In this document: positions 42,441 through 54,956 of the stretch, in pieces
Layout: each line of letters starts with the position of its first letter
Numbering within the stretch: the first letter of the stretch is position 1
Origin: Cryptomeria japonica
Lineage: Eukaryota; Streptophyta; Pinopsida; Cupressales; Cupressaceae
DNA: 64,000 nt
Assembly: GCF_030272615.1 (NCBI RefSeq)
Contig: NC_081411.1
Coordinates: 825,026,397-825,090,396 of the forward strand
Reading direction: 5' to 3'
Notes under the pieces: model-generated
Seen by the model: the letters and a program-made list of their open reading frames with translations, nothing else
The model's database searches: none
Told to the model about the DNA's origin: nothing
Program-made: the position numbers and the translations under genes

Positions 42441-43585
42441 TTTTCCAGGGGGGGTTTGGTTTTTTGGCCCTATCTTGGGCATACAGAGTCATTTTTTTGA
42501 AAATGAATAGGCGTTGGAAAGCTGGTTCCGAGGCCAACCTTATGGTATTAGTATGTTTTTCCAATTTTTTAGTTTGACTATATTTTTTTTCAGTCAAAAC
42601 GAGGTCTCTTTTTTGCACTCCAAGAGACGTAGAATGAGCATCCGACCTCCATTTTTTGAAAACTTTATATTTTCGGAAAGTGTGTTCTGTGTACTTTCCA
42701 GAAATATGAGTTTTTTTAATAGATTTTGCTCCATGCATATTTTATTCAATTTTTTGCTTTTCAGCACTCTGGTGGATATCGTGGTTGTTTTAGGTCCTAG
42801 GATCTCTTTTCTGAGTAGGGTGTCTCTGTTTTGATTCTCGTTTCTATTTCCAGTCTTCTTATCATTGTAGCTTGTAATTATGCAAACGCACTGAGATAAA
42901 GTGCCATCATGCATTGTTTACTTGGAATCTTGCATATCTTGTGTCTTGTTGTACATGCATTGTTGATCAAGTGCCATGAGGGGGTTGATGTTTGCCTTTG
43001 TTTGCCATCTTCCTTTGTCAAGTGAGTGTTCCTTCCACGACATTCGCCTCATGATGATGTGTCTCAGCACCTTTGATGTTCTTGGTTCTTCGTCATGCAG
43101 TTATTTTTTGCTGTCCTTTTCAGTGTTCCTGTCCCTCTCCCACTTCCACATTATGGGGAGGTTTATTTTGTTGGTTCTAATGCTTTCATGGTTCGATTGA
43201 TTAGCTCTTCAAGCTTTGGTTTCTCATGCCATCTGCATCTTCGATTTCAGTTGTTTTTGCCTTGTTTGCCTCCTAATTCGAGTAGTGTCATTTGAGGGCA
43301 CTCATGCAGATTACAGTCTTCTCTACCTGGTCATGTTCTAATTTAGTGGATGTTCTTCAGATCAGCAGTTATTCTTTGATAGAGTTTGCAGGGTCCTCAT
43401 GCTTCAGTGATATTCTTTTCCATCTCTTTTTGGAGTAGAGTTTTGTTCCCATGTGGTTTTCTCTATTTCTCTAGTTCATAGAGATTTCATTGTATTTGGG
43501 TTCCTAATCAAGCCTTGTTGTCGGGACCCATCTTTATTACTTTCAGTAGCTGTTCTAGGTTTTAGCTTCTCCCTAAGTCTAGCTT

Positions 43586-43594
43586 AAGGGGGGG
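43586..43594 (+). promoter_or_regulatory. Polypurine tract of element J
   Basis: aaggggggg directly before the LTR start tgttagag. Confidence 0.8.
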
Positions 43595-43963
43595 TGTTAG
43601 AGTATTCGGGTATTTACTTGATTAATTAAACATTCTTTGTTTAATTATTTAAGTTCCCTTTATCTCTTTTACACTTAAGCTAACTTTAGGTGCATATAAT
43701 TAATTATTTTAATTAATTATTATGTGCAAACCTAGGTTTTCCCTTTTTAGGGTTTCTTGACCTATTAAAGGTTGAGTTCTTTCTTTTCATTGTAAGAATC
43801 ACATTACATATTTTTGTGCATATTGAGCTCTCTCTTTTGGAGCATATTCTTTGTGTTTTGTATGTTCTTCAGATTTTGCTTCATTGCTTCTCCTTGTAAC
43901 AGGTTATTCGGCTTGCAGAAGATCTTCAGGCTCCTGTGGTGTTGTATTTTCTCAACTCCTATA
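43595..43963 (+). repeat. 3' LTR of element J
   Basis: 369 bp, tgttagagtattcggg to ctcaactcctata; partner of 41158-41527. Confidence 0.92.
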
Positions 43964-44827
43964 CTTCCCACAGACTGTCGCCTCCTTCTCGTGAACTCAT
44001 AGGCATACATCATAGAAAAAATATGCAACCTAATCTTTTTTTAGGTTTTTTCAAAAAAATATTTTCTAATAATAATAATATAAAATAAATTCTTTTTTTA
44101 AATTAGAAAAATCAAAAATGCTTTTCTCTCCCTAATGTAATTTCTATTTTTTCCCAATTAACACAACTTAACATTTTTATTTCAAAATTATATGAGGGTA
44201 ATATATATTTTTAATTAAAATAAAAATCCCAAAATCAACCTTTCACACTATATTTAATATAAATAATAAACTTTCTTTTCTAATTAGAATTGATTTTCTT
44301 AAATAATTAAATTCAACCTTTCTATTTTTAAAAGGCAAAGAGATTAATTAATTCTATTTCAAATTAATTTAAATCTTTCCTTTCCAAAAACATAACTAAA
44401 TAAATTAATCAATTAAAATTAACCATTTAATTAAACTAGCTACCAATTTGAATTGAGCAATCCTAAATAACGATTATTCTCATAAAGGGAACCTATTTAA
44501 TTTAGTCCATTAATTTGTAATGCGTAAACACAAATTTAATCAAATTAAATAAAAAGGATTAATTACTCCATTTAACCACACATACAAAACACACAATCCA
44601 AGAAAGCTAAACAAACAAACGACCTGCATACCCAACCAAAGGGATACTGACAGACAACTGACGACGCTCACTTGGGCATGACTGGGGTCACATGAGGGTC
44701 TCTCGACCACCTAATCCAATTTCTAAGGGTTAATGAGGAGCACTTAAACCTATGAACCCCTGATGCAGACGAACCTCATACCCTTGCAGTACTGTACTTG
44801 CAATCTCTTGCAACCCTGAATCATATT

Positions 44828-44830
<3 letters not shown>

Positions 44831-44862
<32 letters not shown>
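44831..44862. repeat. (AT)n microsatellite
   Basis: About 16 uninterrupted AT units inside LTR N. Confidence 0.95.
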
Positions 44863-44864
<2 letters not shown>

Positions 44865-45039
44865 AAAGTGTTAGCTCGAGATTAATAGCACAATTTAGGA
44901 GAAATAATAAACTTACATATGAATTGATGTGACAACCACATTAACAGGTATGCATATTAATTAAAACATTTGACTATAAGTTGATTACATGATAACTAAC
45001 CAAATTAAAATCTGATTAGGGTAGGGGTACTACATTACC

Positions 45040-45470
45040 ACTAGGTTTAACTAGTCCTCTCTTGAATTTAGGAACATTTAAAAGATTGATTATTTTTAAA
45101 CATATCTAAATCAAGTTACTTTCAATTACCTTCCACCACTTCTACCATATCGTCCTCTACCCCTTCAATGTCCTTTTGTTCTCTCATTGTAGTATTAAAT
45201 ACTGCTTGCTTTTGCCTCAATATATTCATTATAAGGTCTTCTACCACTACCTTCATGTATCTTATCTAGAATATTCCTACTTTTTCTCTTTGTCTATATT
45301 GTCTAATATTAAACCCATGGTTGATATTTTAAGCTTCCCTTAATACTCAATTATCAACTATATGCTTCTTGAACTATTTGCAACCTTAGTACACAATTAT
45401 TTATGAACAATTCCTTTCAAGATGTTAAATTACCCTCCTGTGCTTCCAGCCTATGTGTTTCTTCTAGTAG
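45040..45470 (-). pseudogene. Ty3/gypsy gag-like relic of element K
   Basis: Minus strand; upstream part of the frame leading to the K protease at 37980. A GRGRYGRSGG stretch (about 45137-45166) resembles the RG-rich tail before a Gag zinc knuckle, but no knuckle can be read and stops are frequent. Right edge at about 45470 is where sequence of element I begins. Assignment rests mainly on its position next to the protease. Confidence 0.4.
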
Positions 45471-46467
45471 TTTCTATTATTACCCTTCCAATGGTGTTTC
45501 TGAAACCCGTATGTCTGGGTTATAGGGTTTTGGTTCTAGAACCGATCCCTTGTATCATGTGGCCTTACCTGAATCTCCTCTGCTATCAAAGCCTTCTCCA
45601 TGGCAACCCGAAGGCTCTCTGGAGCGGACATCCTCACTGGTCCTTCTATGCCGACATTTAGCTCTTTGATAAAATGATTGATGAGAAGCTTCTCGTCTTT
45701 TAGGTAGTCCACGTATGGCAAGAGCTCGAAGAACTTGCTCTCGTACTAGATCACTGAGAGACCCTTCTACTGGAGGTCATGGAACTTGTCTATCCTACAC
45801 TATTTGCAATGCTCTAACAAGTACCTCTCCCTGAACCTCTCTATAAAATCTCCCATGTGAGAGTATCAGCAACTAAACCGCACTTGTATTCCTCCTATCT
45901 CCACCATGTGGAGGTTGTTTCTCTCAATAGGTGGACTACTACACGTGCCTTTAGATTTCTTCCGTAAGAGGACAATGCAAAGCACCTGTCCAGGCTCAAA
46001 AGCCAAGCCTCAACTTCTACCCTGTCGGTAGATCCCCCAAACGATGGTGTTTGGAGGCGCATAACCTCTTTGATTAGATCCCCTGGATCTCAACGTGATC
46101 TCTCATAATACACTGGCTCTGCTTTTGGAGGTGGTCCTGGTAGGTGAATGGAGTCGAGCTCATGACCAGCTTGACTCTCTACAGGATTAGGAGGTGGACT
46201 CCTACTCTGTTCCCTATCTGCCGATCTATGGCTCCCTGAGTTCTAGTTTTCAACATGATGATCCTTTGCTGGAAACCTTTCCTGGACTATCCCTATCAGG
46301 TTCTGGAGTGCTTCTAAGATGTCCTGGTTTGGGTCAACTGGTCGTTCGGGACGAGCCTCTGGGTTCCTTTCCAGAATTGATTCCTCCCTATTGACCTCTT
46401 CGCGTGCTATTCTTTCATGCCTAGGACCTCTACCACGTTTGTGAGCCTGTCGCGTAGTTGGAGGCAT
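45471..46467 (-). pseudogene. Element I second gag copy, truncated
   Basis: ATG 46467 (MPPTTRQAHKRGRGPRHERI), open for 74 codons, then stops; retrotransposon gag region continues in pieces to MPYVDYLKDEKLLINHFIKE (45721). Aligns with the first gag from its start to about 45471 / 58711, where homology stops abruptly in favour of element K. Keeps CGA at codon 6 where the other copy has TGA. Confidence 0.85.
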
Positions 46468-46619
46468 CCTAATGAAAAAATTGAAATAAAATAAAATAAA
46501 TAAATAATTTTTCAGAGAAATATTTAATTAATTAAAATTAAATATAATAGAATAAAATTAATTAATTAACTAATTAAAGCGAAACGTAATGGAGAAAGGT
46601 TCCTAGTGTTGGAAACCTT

Positions 46620-46631
46620 GCTCTGATACCA
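46620..46631 (-). promoter_or_regulatory. Primer binding site after the left I LTR
   Basis: Minus-strand tggtatcagagc, exact. Three bases separate it from the LTR edge at 46635. Confidence 0.9.
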
Positions 46632-47268
46632 AAATGTCATGCCCAAAATTTTGGGCACGAACGGAATAATTTTTTTTTGAATAACAACCTAATAACATTA
46701 AATTTACTAATGCGGAATGCACTAACAAGTTTTGTCTTGACTGTGTTTGAGTTAACTATAACCACTAACTCAAGTAAGCGAAAATAACTTAAATAAAATG
46801 TGGAATACTAAAAGAATAATATTACTATCTCATCAATTTTAATCAATAACTTAACTTAATCAAACTCTCTAAAATAATTGACGAAGATAATATTAATCCC
46901 CAATAACCATTAATTGCTTTTAGGAACTAAATAAATTAATCCTAGCATTTAGTTTATAATGTCTAAATTTTATTTTAACAATAATTAAAATGTGATTAAA
47001 CTATTTAGACTAAAGGGTCAATTAAATCCATAATGAAAATTGTCCTATAAAGTTTAATCTTAACAAAAACCTATATTTAGTTGGACTAAAAATATTTCCC
47101 CATAGCCAAAATAACTCACCCAATTTGTTATAAAATTTTCTAAAGGATTAAACTTCATAAGCATTTTAAATTTAAACATCATTTTTAAATATACCCATAT
47201 GTTTACTAAAAACATATATAAATTATAAACACCTAATAAATATTTAATCTACAATTTGCCCTATTCAT

Positions 47269-47271
<3 letters not shown>

Positions 47272-47347
<76 letters not shown>
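47272..47347. repeat. (TC)n and (TA)n microsatellites in left I LTR
   Basis: About 30 TC units then about 8 TA units. The right LTR has the same pair at 60511-60621 but with about 48 CT units, a clear length difference. Confidence 0.95.
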
Positions 47348-47504
47348 GATATGTTTTCACATTATTATAAAATATCCATGAAAACCCTAACTAAAATATA
47401 TATTATAAAATGCCCCTTACACTTTATAATCTCTTCTTATTTCTTTCATATTACCCTAACCCTAACTGGGCTAGGGTTTTATTTTCTTCTTTTTGTCCAG
47501 GGTG

Positions 47505-47815
47505 GAGGTTTCACGCAGGGGGAGCGGCGGCCATGGAGAAGAAGCAGTGGAGGGTTTGGAGGGGAGATGGTGGTAACAGTGGGGGACTCCCCGCAGGGAT
47601 GGCCGCCATCGTCCCTGTGGGTCACGGCCCACAGAAGCGGCCTTGGCCGCCGCTGTGAGTCATGGCCCGCAGCCACGGCTACGCTGTCGCTATGGAGCGT
47701 TGCCCACAGGGGGGCCGAAGCCTCTCCAACTGTGGGTTGCGGCCCACAGTTGTGGTTGCGGCCACCACTGGGGGTCGCCGCCCACTATGCGAAGGGGGGG
47801 GGAGCTCCCTGTAAC
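47505..47815 (-). other. GC-rich island in left I LTR
   Basis: CpG-rich block with recurring cacagt/actgtgg and ggcggc words, framed by AT-rich DNA. Counterparts at 60778-61085 (right LTR) and 52690-52925 (solo LTR M). Possibly the promoter or leader part of the giant LTR. Confidence 0.6.
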
Positions 47816-47876
47816 CTAAAGTCTTTTTTAAAATAAAAAATTTTTATTTCCCTTTATTTTATTTTATTTAAAAACA

Positions 47877-47904
47877 ATATATATATATATATATATAATA
47901 TATT

Positions 47905-47959
<55 letters not shown>

Positions 47960-47961
47960 TT
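47877..47961. repeat. Imperfect (AT)n tract in left I LTR
   Basis: TA-repeat with interspersed tataaat words. The counterpart stretch is absent from the right LTR near 61100. Confidence 0.85.
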
Positions 47962-50900
47962 GATGCATATGAAAATTAGAGCTAACTTTACTATGTAGTA
48001 TATATTATTTTTTTTGAACTTTTTGATAGATCAATTAAACTATTCAGATTGAGATAAATATATATTTTTATTTATTTTAAACTTCATATTACTAAAATCT
48101 AAGATAAATTATATAACCTTAGATTTATTTCCTGCAATTAAATAATTGATAGAATTCAATAAATTTATACATCAATTATATAAATATGTTTTTATTTAAA
48201 TTAGATAGACTATTTAACTTTAGATTTTAATTTCTATAAATAAGTAAATGACAGAATTAAATAAACTTAAACAATAGCTATATTAATCTAGAATCATTTA
48301 ATTTTTAACCTTAGAGATATGCATGTATTTTCTTTAAACCATGCTTTGTATTGGAGAATAAATGGTTAGGACTAGATGCTTAATTTTTCTTTCACTAACA
48401 TGCAAGCTTCCCTATTTCATTCTTTTCCAATAATTCATATGCTTAAAGGGGTAAAATGAACTTTTAGCTTTCTAAAGTAAGATGCATACAACTATTAATA
48501 TTTTAAGAACATTTCATAGCTAAAGCCCAACAACAATATTTCATTTATGCAATACTAATTTAACATAAATAATGCATTTATTTAAGGCATTTTTAGAATA
48601 CAATATAGTCATCATTACAAGAGGGTGAGATACCCAAACTAGTCCCTCATTTCTATTAAATGAGGACTTTAAATTAAATAGATACATTTCCTTTCAAAAT
48701 AGATACAACATATAGTTTCCCTTTACATTGTTGCAACTTAAAATATAAACTATTCCATTCCCAAATCTTTTTTTGCAAACAAATAAATCCAGCAACTTCT
48801 ACTTGTCCTTTTCTTTTCTTCCAAACAACCTACAAATAAATCATAGGCTATGACCATGGAGTGCTCACCTCCCAGCCTAGGCTTACTAGAAGCCACCCCC
48901 GAGCTTGGAGAACCAAGCTCTAGACAAGTTACACACATGCAAACACAACAAGCAAGGAAAAAAAAACACAACAACATATTCCCAACCAAGGCTACACTTC
49001 ACCACAAAATGTGATGATCTTACATGGGTGGTAGTGGACCAAATACCCTGAGGAGATTGCAAGAATGGTAGAACACAATGCCACCTCATGGCAAACAAAG
49101 TTATTTCATAAGATCATTAACCCCACATTTCTTATGCCCCCCAAGTCATTCATGTCATACTTTCTCCCCTTATGACCCCCAAATGCACAAACCAGGCCAT
49201 GCAACAAGGGTCACAAATACACCCCTTGAGTTCGCTCTCATAATAAGAGTCTCTCACTCAAGGGCTGTCAAACTTCTACCACCCACAAGACCATCCTACT
49301 CTCCCAAGAGTAGAAGGCCTTGGTTACTCCCAAAACACAGAAAATGCATATAAGAAAATAAAAGACAGATTGCATAATAATAGTTTTCGCAAAAGAAAAT
49401 ACAAGAGATTCATTTACACATTCAACCAAACTTTCCAACATAGACATGCAACATAAAAAGAAAGAGATGAACCAACCTTGAATCTGCCCAAAGGTATGCT
49501 AGAACTAGTTTGAGGATGAGCAACCCAAATCCACAATCCTCCCTTCTACATATAGCCAAATTTCGAATGCAAAACCAACTTTTCAAAATGCATAGTCTCC
49601 AAAAATGGAGAGTGGGTGATTACTGTAAGGCCCTCCCCAAACCAAGCTTTGATTAACTTCGTTCACCATGTTTGACCCTATTAATAAATGTTATATAATT
49701 CAATAGAATGGGCTATGTTAGACAGATAGATTGGTGAGAAAAGTAATTGAACCAAGTTATAGAGTTATTTCACCTTGTGGTGTACATTTTGATGTGTTAT
49801 GAATTTGAAATTCTAAAAGATCCACTTATTGGATAATCTTGAACTAATGTATGTCAGCTATATTTGGAATTGAAGAACTTTATTATGATGTTGGAAATAT
49901 GATGCATATCTAATAAGTGAAAGAAATTATGAGAATTATGATAATGGCTTATGTGGATAAATTGGGATACATAAGATATTGATTTGTTAATGTCAATTGT
50001 ATGCAAAGTGTTTGATGTGTATTCTTATTCATGTGTCTAATATTTTATGAGGATATTTGGAAGTACTAATGTGTAATTGAGATGTGCAGGAAAATTATCC
50101 ATGTGACCATGGAAACATTATGGAGAACCAAACCTAGACCTATGTACGTTTGTAAAACCAGGGTTTGTCTATTTGGAGAGACAACGCCCCGTTTGTATCG
50201 TATTTTATTCGTGAAAGTGATTGTTACATGAATGTTAAATTGAATTTTATTTATTTATGAAAATCCAACAAGAGACAAGATTTCATGTATAATTTTGTAA
50301 AAGTATTTTTATTGTGTCACTTGACACATGTTGATTTGTGTTTTGATTTTTGAATTGTCTCTTGGAGGGAGTTGTTTAACCATAGCTTTATCAAATAATT
50401 TAATGTGGTTCTATATTTTTCTAGGGTAAAGAATCTTTGGGGAGGTCAACTTAGGTTTGACCCGAAAATTAACTTCAGAGGGGTTTAAAAGGGGTCAAAT
50501 GGACACCTAGGAGTAGTTTAAGAGTGTTTCCTAAAGCCCATAAGGTACACCTAAGGGTTAGGAGTAATTTTAGGCAAGTTTCAACTCCCATGTGACCCTT
50601 TAGACACCCTAAAAAGTGTGTTTCCTAAGTTGAGCGAAAACTGAAAATTAGAAGGATTATCTAAGTTGTTAACCTTCCTCTTTGATTGTGAGATCTCTTT
50701 CCCATTTCACCCAACCTTTCCTTTTCAGTTTTAGAAACCTATGAGAACTCCCACTAAGGCCTTCTTAAGCAAGAATGAGGAAATTAGTGGGTAATCACCC
50801 ACTCTCCATCTTTGGAGACAAGAAAATTTGAAGGAAAAAAGATAGATTTTGATTTAGGATTTTGGCTAAGAGTAGAGAAGGAAGGGGTTGTGGAATTGGG

Positions 50901-52689
50901 TTGCTCATCCTCAACAAATCTAGCATACCTTTGGGCAGTTGAAGGTTGGTTTAACTTTCCTTGTAATATTTTTCATAATGCATGTTGTGTTGAAAAGAAT
51001 TTGTTAGTTTTCTTGTATGTTTCCTTGGAAAATTATTGTGTTCAATGTTTTTACTCCTTGTATGTATTTTATGTGTTTTGGGAGTAACCAAGGCCTCCTA
51101 CTCTTGGGAGAGAGGATGGTCTTGGGGGTGGTAGGAGTTTGACAACCCTCGAGTGAGAGGCTCTCGTTATGAGAGTGATCACAAGGGATATTTATGTGAC
51201 CCTTGCTGCATAGCTTATTTATGCATTTGGGGGTCATAAGGAGGGAAATAAGGCCAGAGTGCCTTGGGGGGCATAAGGATGAGGGGTTGATATATTTATG
51301 ATATATTTTGGTTTTCCATGAGGTGGCTTTGTGTTTTACCATACTTCCAGTCTCCTTAGGGTACTTGGTCCACTACCACCCTTGAAAAGACATCACAATG
51401 TGTGGTGCAGTATAGCCTTGGTTGGGAATGTGTTTGTAAATTGTTTTTCCTTGTTTATTTTGTTTTCATGTATGTAACCTATCTAGGGCTTGGTTCTCCA
51501 AGCTCGGGGGTGGCTACTAGTTAGCCTAGGCTAGGAGGTGAGCACTCTATGGTCATAGCCTATGATATTATTTGCAGGTTGTTGAAAGAAAAGAAAAAGG
51601 GCAAGTAGAAGTTGTGGGTTATAATTGGATGCAAAAAGGGATTGAGGAATAGAGTATTTGATATTCTAAGTTGCAAAATTATAAAAGGAAACTATATGTT
51701 GTATTATTTAGAAAAGTATGTATTTAATTTGGTTTAAAGTCCCCATATAATAGAAATGAGGGACTAGTTTGGGTATTTCACCCATTTTGTAATATTAATT
51801 ATATTATATGCCAAATTTGTTTAAATAAATGCATTATTTCAATTAATTTATTATTGCATAAACGAAAAGATTCTGTTGGGTATTAGTTTGCATTGTTCTT
51901 AATTTTTAAAGGCTTGCATGCATGTTTATTCTGTAAATAAAAGCTCTGATTATTTCCTCGTGTATATCCCTAAGAATAAACCAAAAGATTCTAAATTAAT
52001 GAAATTGCTAAGGGTATTTTACTCTATCATTTCCTTTTAGTTATTTGCAGAAAATAAATCAAAAAATATATATACATAACATGTCTATTCCTAAGATTTA
52101 CTTCCTTACTTTCTATTCTAAATATAGTTGTTGTTTTAAGTTTAATTAAATCTATCATTTTATTTATTTGTAGAAATTAAGACCTAAAATACTATAGTCA
52201 TCTGTGAAGAATCATTTTAATATTTCCTAGTTTAAATAAAAATTCATTTTTATAGTTGTTGTATAAAATTATTTAATTTTGTCATCTACTTCATGCAAAA
52301 AATAATAATATCTAGAGTTAAATGTCTACCTTTATTTTATCTTGTTTGTATAGTTGCTACAATAATTTATTTAGTTCTCGCAGTAAATGATTGCAGAAAT
52401 TAAACCTATACTAATTAGTTTATCTCAATCCTAACTAAACAATATATAAAAAAAATATATACATGGGTTTAATTCAAAATTTTGTAATCATTTTGTTTTA
52501 TGAGTTCAAAAAAAAAAAAAAACATTTGTAAATGCAATATATTTATATATAAAAATATATATAAATATATAATTATATATATTACAAATATATATATATA
52601 TACTTATTATTTTATAAAAAAAAAAATTTAAACAAAAAAAAAGAATACTATTTAAAACTTTATTTAAAAATAAATAAATAAAATAAAAA

Positions 52690-52925
52690 TTTATGAGGCT
52701 CGGCTCGGGCTGAACCACTGTGCAATACACAGTGGTCGGTGGGGTTGAACACTATGGATTGCATAGTGGACGGCCTTGGCTAGCGCCACTGTGGGCGTCC
52801 ACAGTGGACGGCCCAAGGGCCGCCTCTATGGGCGACCGTAGTGGTCGCCGCCCGGTGCCGCCACCATCCCTCTTCCCTCCTTTGCCATGTTCACCCATGG
52901 CCGCCGCCCCTCTATCATGTGCTTA
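52690..52925 (+). other. GC-rich island in solo LTR M
   Basis: CpG-rich, with cacagtgg/ccactgtg words repeated at 52728, 52787, 52799; framed by poly-A and AT tracts. Equivalent to the islands in the I LTRs. Confidence 0.6.
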
Positions 52926-53088
52926 GCCCCTGCACAAAAAAAAGGATAAATTCGAAACCCTAACCCTGTTGGGGTTAGGGTATTCGAAACGTAATAGTAT
53001 GAATTAAGAAATAAATAAAAGAAGTGGTTATAAAGTTATATATATAATTTTAGTTTAGGGTTTGCATGAATAATTTATATTTAAATAA

Positions 53089-53090
<2 letters not shown>

Positions 53091-53170
<80 letters not shown>
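53091..53170. repeat. (AT)40 microsatellite in solo LTR M
   Basis: 80 bp of uninterrupted AT. Confidence 0.97.
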
Positions 53171-53172
<2 letters not shown>

Positions 53173-54931
53173 TTAGGGTCATTGTAGTTTAAATATTTTA
53201 TTAAGTCTTTAAAATTTAGATATGTTTTTAATAAACATATGGTTTTTTTTTGTTTTTAAAAAAAAGATGTTTAAATTTTTAAATACTTCTGAAGTTTAAT
53301 CTTTTAGAAATTTTAAAATAAATTGGATAAGTTATTTTGGTTAGGGGGAAAATAATTTTAATATAGGGTTTTGATGAGGTTAAACTTTATAGGGAAATAT
53401 TCATTATGAATATTAATTGACTTTTTATTCGAATTAGTTTAAATTACATTGTAATGATTGTTAAAATAAAATATAGGCATTGGTAACTCTAAGTGCTAGG
53501 ACTAATTTATTTAGTCCCCAAAAGGTGTTTAATGTTCATTGAAGTTTAATAATATCTTCGTCAATTATTTTAGAGAGTTTGATTTAATTAATCTAATTAT
53601 TAAAGTAATTCATTGAGATAATAAAATAATTCATTTAGTATACCGCATGTAAATTTAAAATTATTATCGATTACTTGAGTTAGTGGTTAGAGTTAACTCA
53701 CACATAGTTAAGACGAAACTTGCTAAGTACATTTCATATTTTCAAATTTAATGTTATTAAGTTGTGATTAAAATATATATATATATATATTATTCCGTTC
53801 ATGCCCAAAAGTTTGGGCATGACAATTACCCACAAAATCTCTCATTCTTGCCTAAGAAGACCTCAGTGAGAGTTCTCACAGGTTTCTAAAATCGAAAAAG
53901 GAAAAAGTAAGAAAAAGATCAAAAAGGATCTCTCAGCAAAAGGGAAGGTTATCTCACCTAGATGACACCTTCTAATTTTGAATTTTCGCACATCTTAGAA
54001 AACCCACTTTTTGGGATGACTAAACAGTCACATCGGAGTATACACATGCCTAAAAACACTCCTAACTCATAGGTATACCTTATGGGCTTTAGGAAACACC
54101 ATTAAACTACCCCTAGGTGTCCATTTGACCCCTTATAAACCCATCTGAAGTTAAATTTCGGGTCCAACCTGTGTTGACCACTCCAAAGACTCTCTACCCA
54201 AGGAAAATTTAGAACCACATTCAAATGTTTGAAAAAGCTATAGTTGAACAACTCCCTTCAAGAGACAAGTTGAAATTCAAGACATAAATCAACACGTGTC
54301 AAGTGACACAATAAAATACATTACAAAATTACACATGGAAATTGTCTCTTGTTGGATTTAAATAAATTAACAATAAAATTTAACACACATGTATCATTTA
54401 CTATTACAAATAAAATACGATACATATGGGGTGTTGTCTCTCCAAGTAGACAACCCCTAGCTTTACGAACGTACATAGGTCTAGATTTGGTTCTCCATAA
54501 TGTTTCCATGGTCACATGGATAATTTTCCTGCGCATCTCAATTACACATTAGCACTTCCAAATAACTTCATATAATATTAAACACATGAATAAGAATACA
54601 CATCAAACACTCTACATACAATTTACATTTAAATAAATCGATATATCTTATATCCAAATAAATCCACATAATTTTGTTCCATACATAGCACATGCATCTT
54701 ATTTCTATCATCATAGTAAAGTCCTTCAATTCCAATAATGACATACATCATCACAAAGTAATCCTATTCTAGAATCATATAGAGTTCTATATCTATAATG
54801 CATAGAAATGAAGCATCAATATATATCAATATTATCCAAATCTTGAAATTATATAAGTTCCAAATCCATAATGCATAAAAATAATCATGAAAAATACTAA
54901 AATGCTAGGATGAGTCGGGGTAGGCCTCACA

Positions 54932-54943
54932 ACCTCCCCTTCT
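54932..54943 (-). promoter_or_regulatory. Polypurine tract of element I
   Basis: Minus-strand agaaggggaggt directly before the LTR start tgtgagg. Confidence 0.85.
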
Positions 54944-54956
54944 AGGCATGAACTTC

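Larger units (their letters stand above)
41158..43963 (+). mobile_element. Element J: complete non-autonomous LTR element (LARD-like)
   Basis: 2806 bp with 370-bp LTRs (41158-41527 and 43595-43963), PBS 41528-41539, PPT 43586-43594 and perfect cttcc duplications (41153-41157 and 43964-43968). The 2.07-kb internal part has no gag or pol motif. It contains poly-A/T tracts and a GC-rich, Pro/Ser/Arg-coding-like stretch (42000-42440). The long frame at 41850-42500 begins in a poly-A run and is low-complexity, so I do not call it a gene. Must be mobilised by proteins in trans. Confidence 0.9.
37981..45034 (-). mobile_element. Solo giant LTR N (minus strand), hosting element J
   Basis: Flanked by perfect ttacc duplications (37976-37980 and 45035-45039). 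On the minus strand it starts tgtagtacccctaccc and ends ggggaattata (CA decayed to TA). Subtracting J and its duplication leaves about 4.2 kb. AT-rich, no frames of note; a run of atatat at 44831-44862. Removing it joins the K reading frame (IKRGLVKPSG.. type sequence into KCAYINEDPIGS). Confidence 0.8.
49624..53824 (+). mobile_element. Solo giant LTR M, inverted inside the left I LTR
   Basis: 4201 bp, tgtaaggccctccccaaacc to gtttgggcatgaca, with perfect attac duplications (49619-49623 and 53825-53829). Same LTR superfamily as H (7055) and as the LTR it sits in, but in opposite orientation. Contains a GC-rich island (52690-52925), a telomere-like box (aaaccctaaccctg at 52959) and an (AT)n run at 53091-53170. 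No coding sequence. Confidence 0.93.
46635..54931 (-). repeat. Left LTR of element I (interrupted by solo LTR M)
   Basis: Minus strand starts tgtgaggcctaccccgactc and ends gggcatgaca-like (plus tgtcatgcccaaaatttt). Without M and one TSD copy it is about 4.09 kb. It contains a (TC)n tract at 47272-47331, a GC-rich island at 47505-47815 and TA-rich tracts near 47880-47960. Matches 59871-63812 along its length. No gene; frames here are repeated in the right LTR. Confidence 0.88.

Noticed and set aside
41850-42500. 216-codon Pro/Ser/Arg-rich frame as a gene
   Set aside because: It starts in a poly-A run (poly-Lys), crosses the GC-rich island of element J where stops are rare in every frame, and matches no family I know.
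47351-47836. 161-codon Gly/Trp-rich frame, and its counterpart at 60688-60936
   Set aside because: Lies on the strand opposite to the LTR, in the GC-rich island; the reading is not kept between the two LTR copies.
48750-49098. Cys-rich minus-strand frames, repeated at 61817-62165
   Set aside because: They recur only because the two LTRs of element I are copies; start, length and context do not suggest a gene.
49078-49353. 91-codon frame with signal-like start
   Set aside because: Within the I LTR, antisense to it, low similarity to anything, and broken in the right-hand copy.
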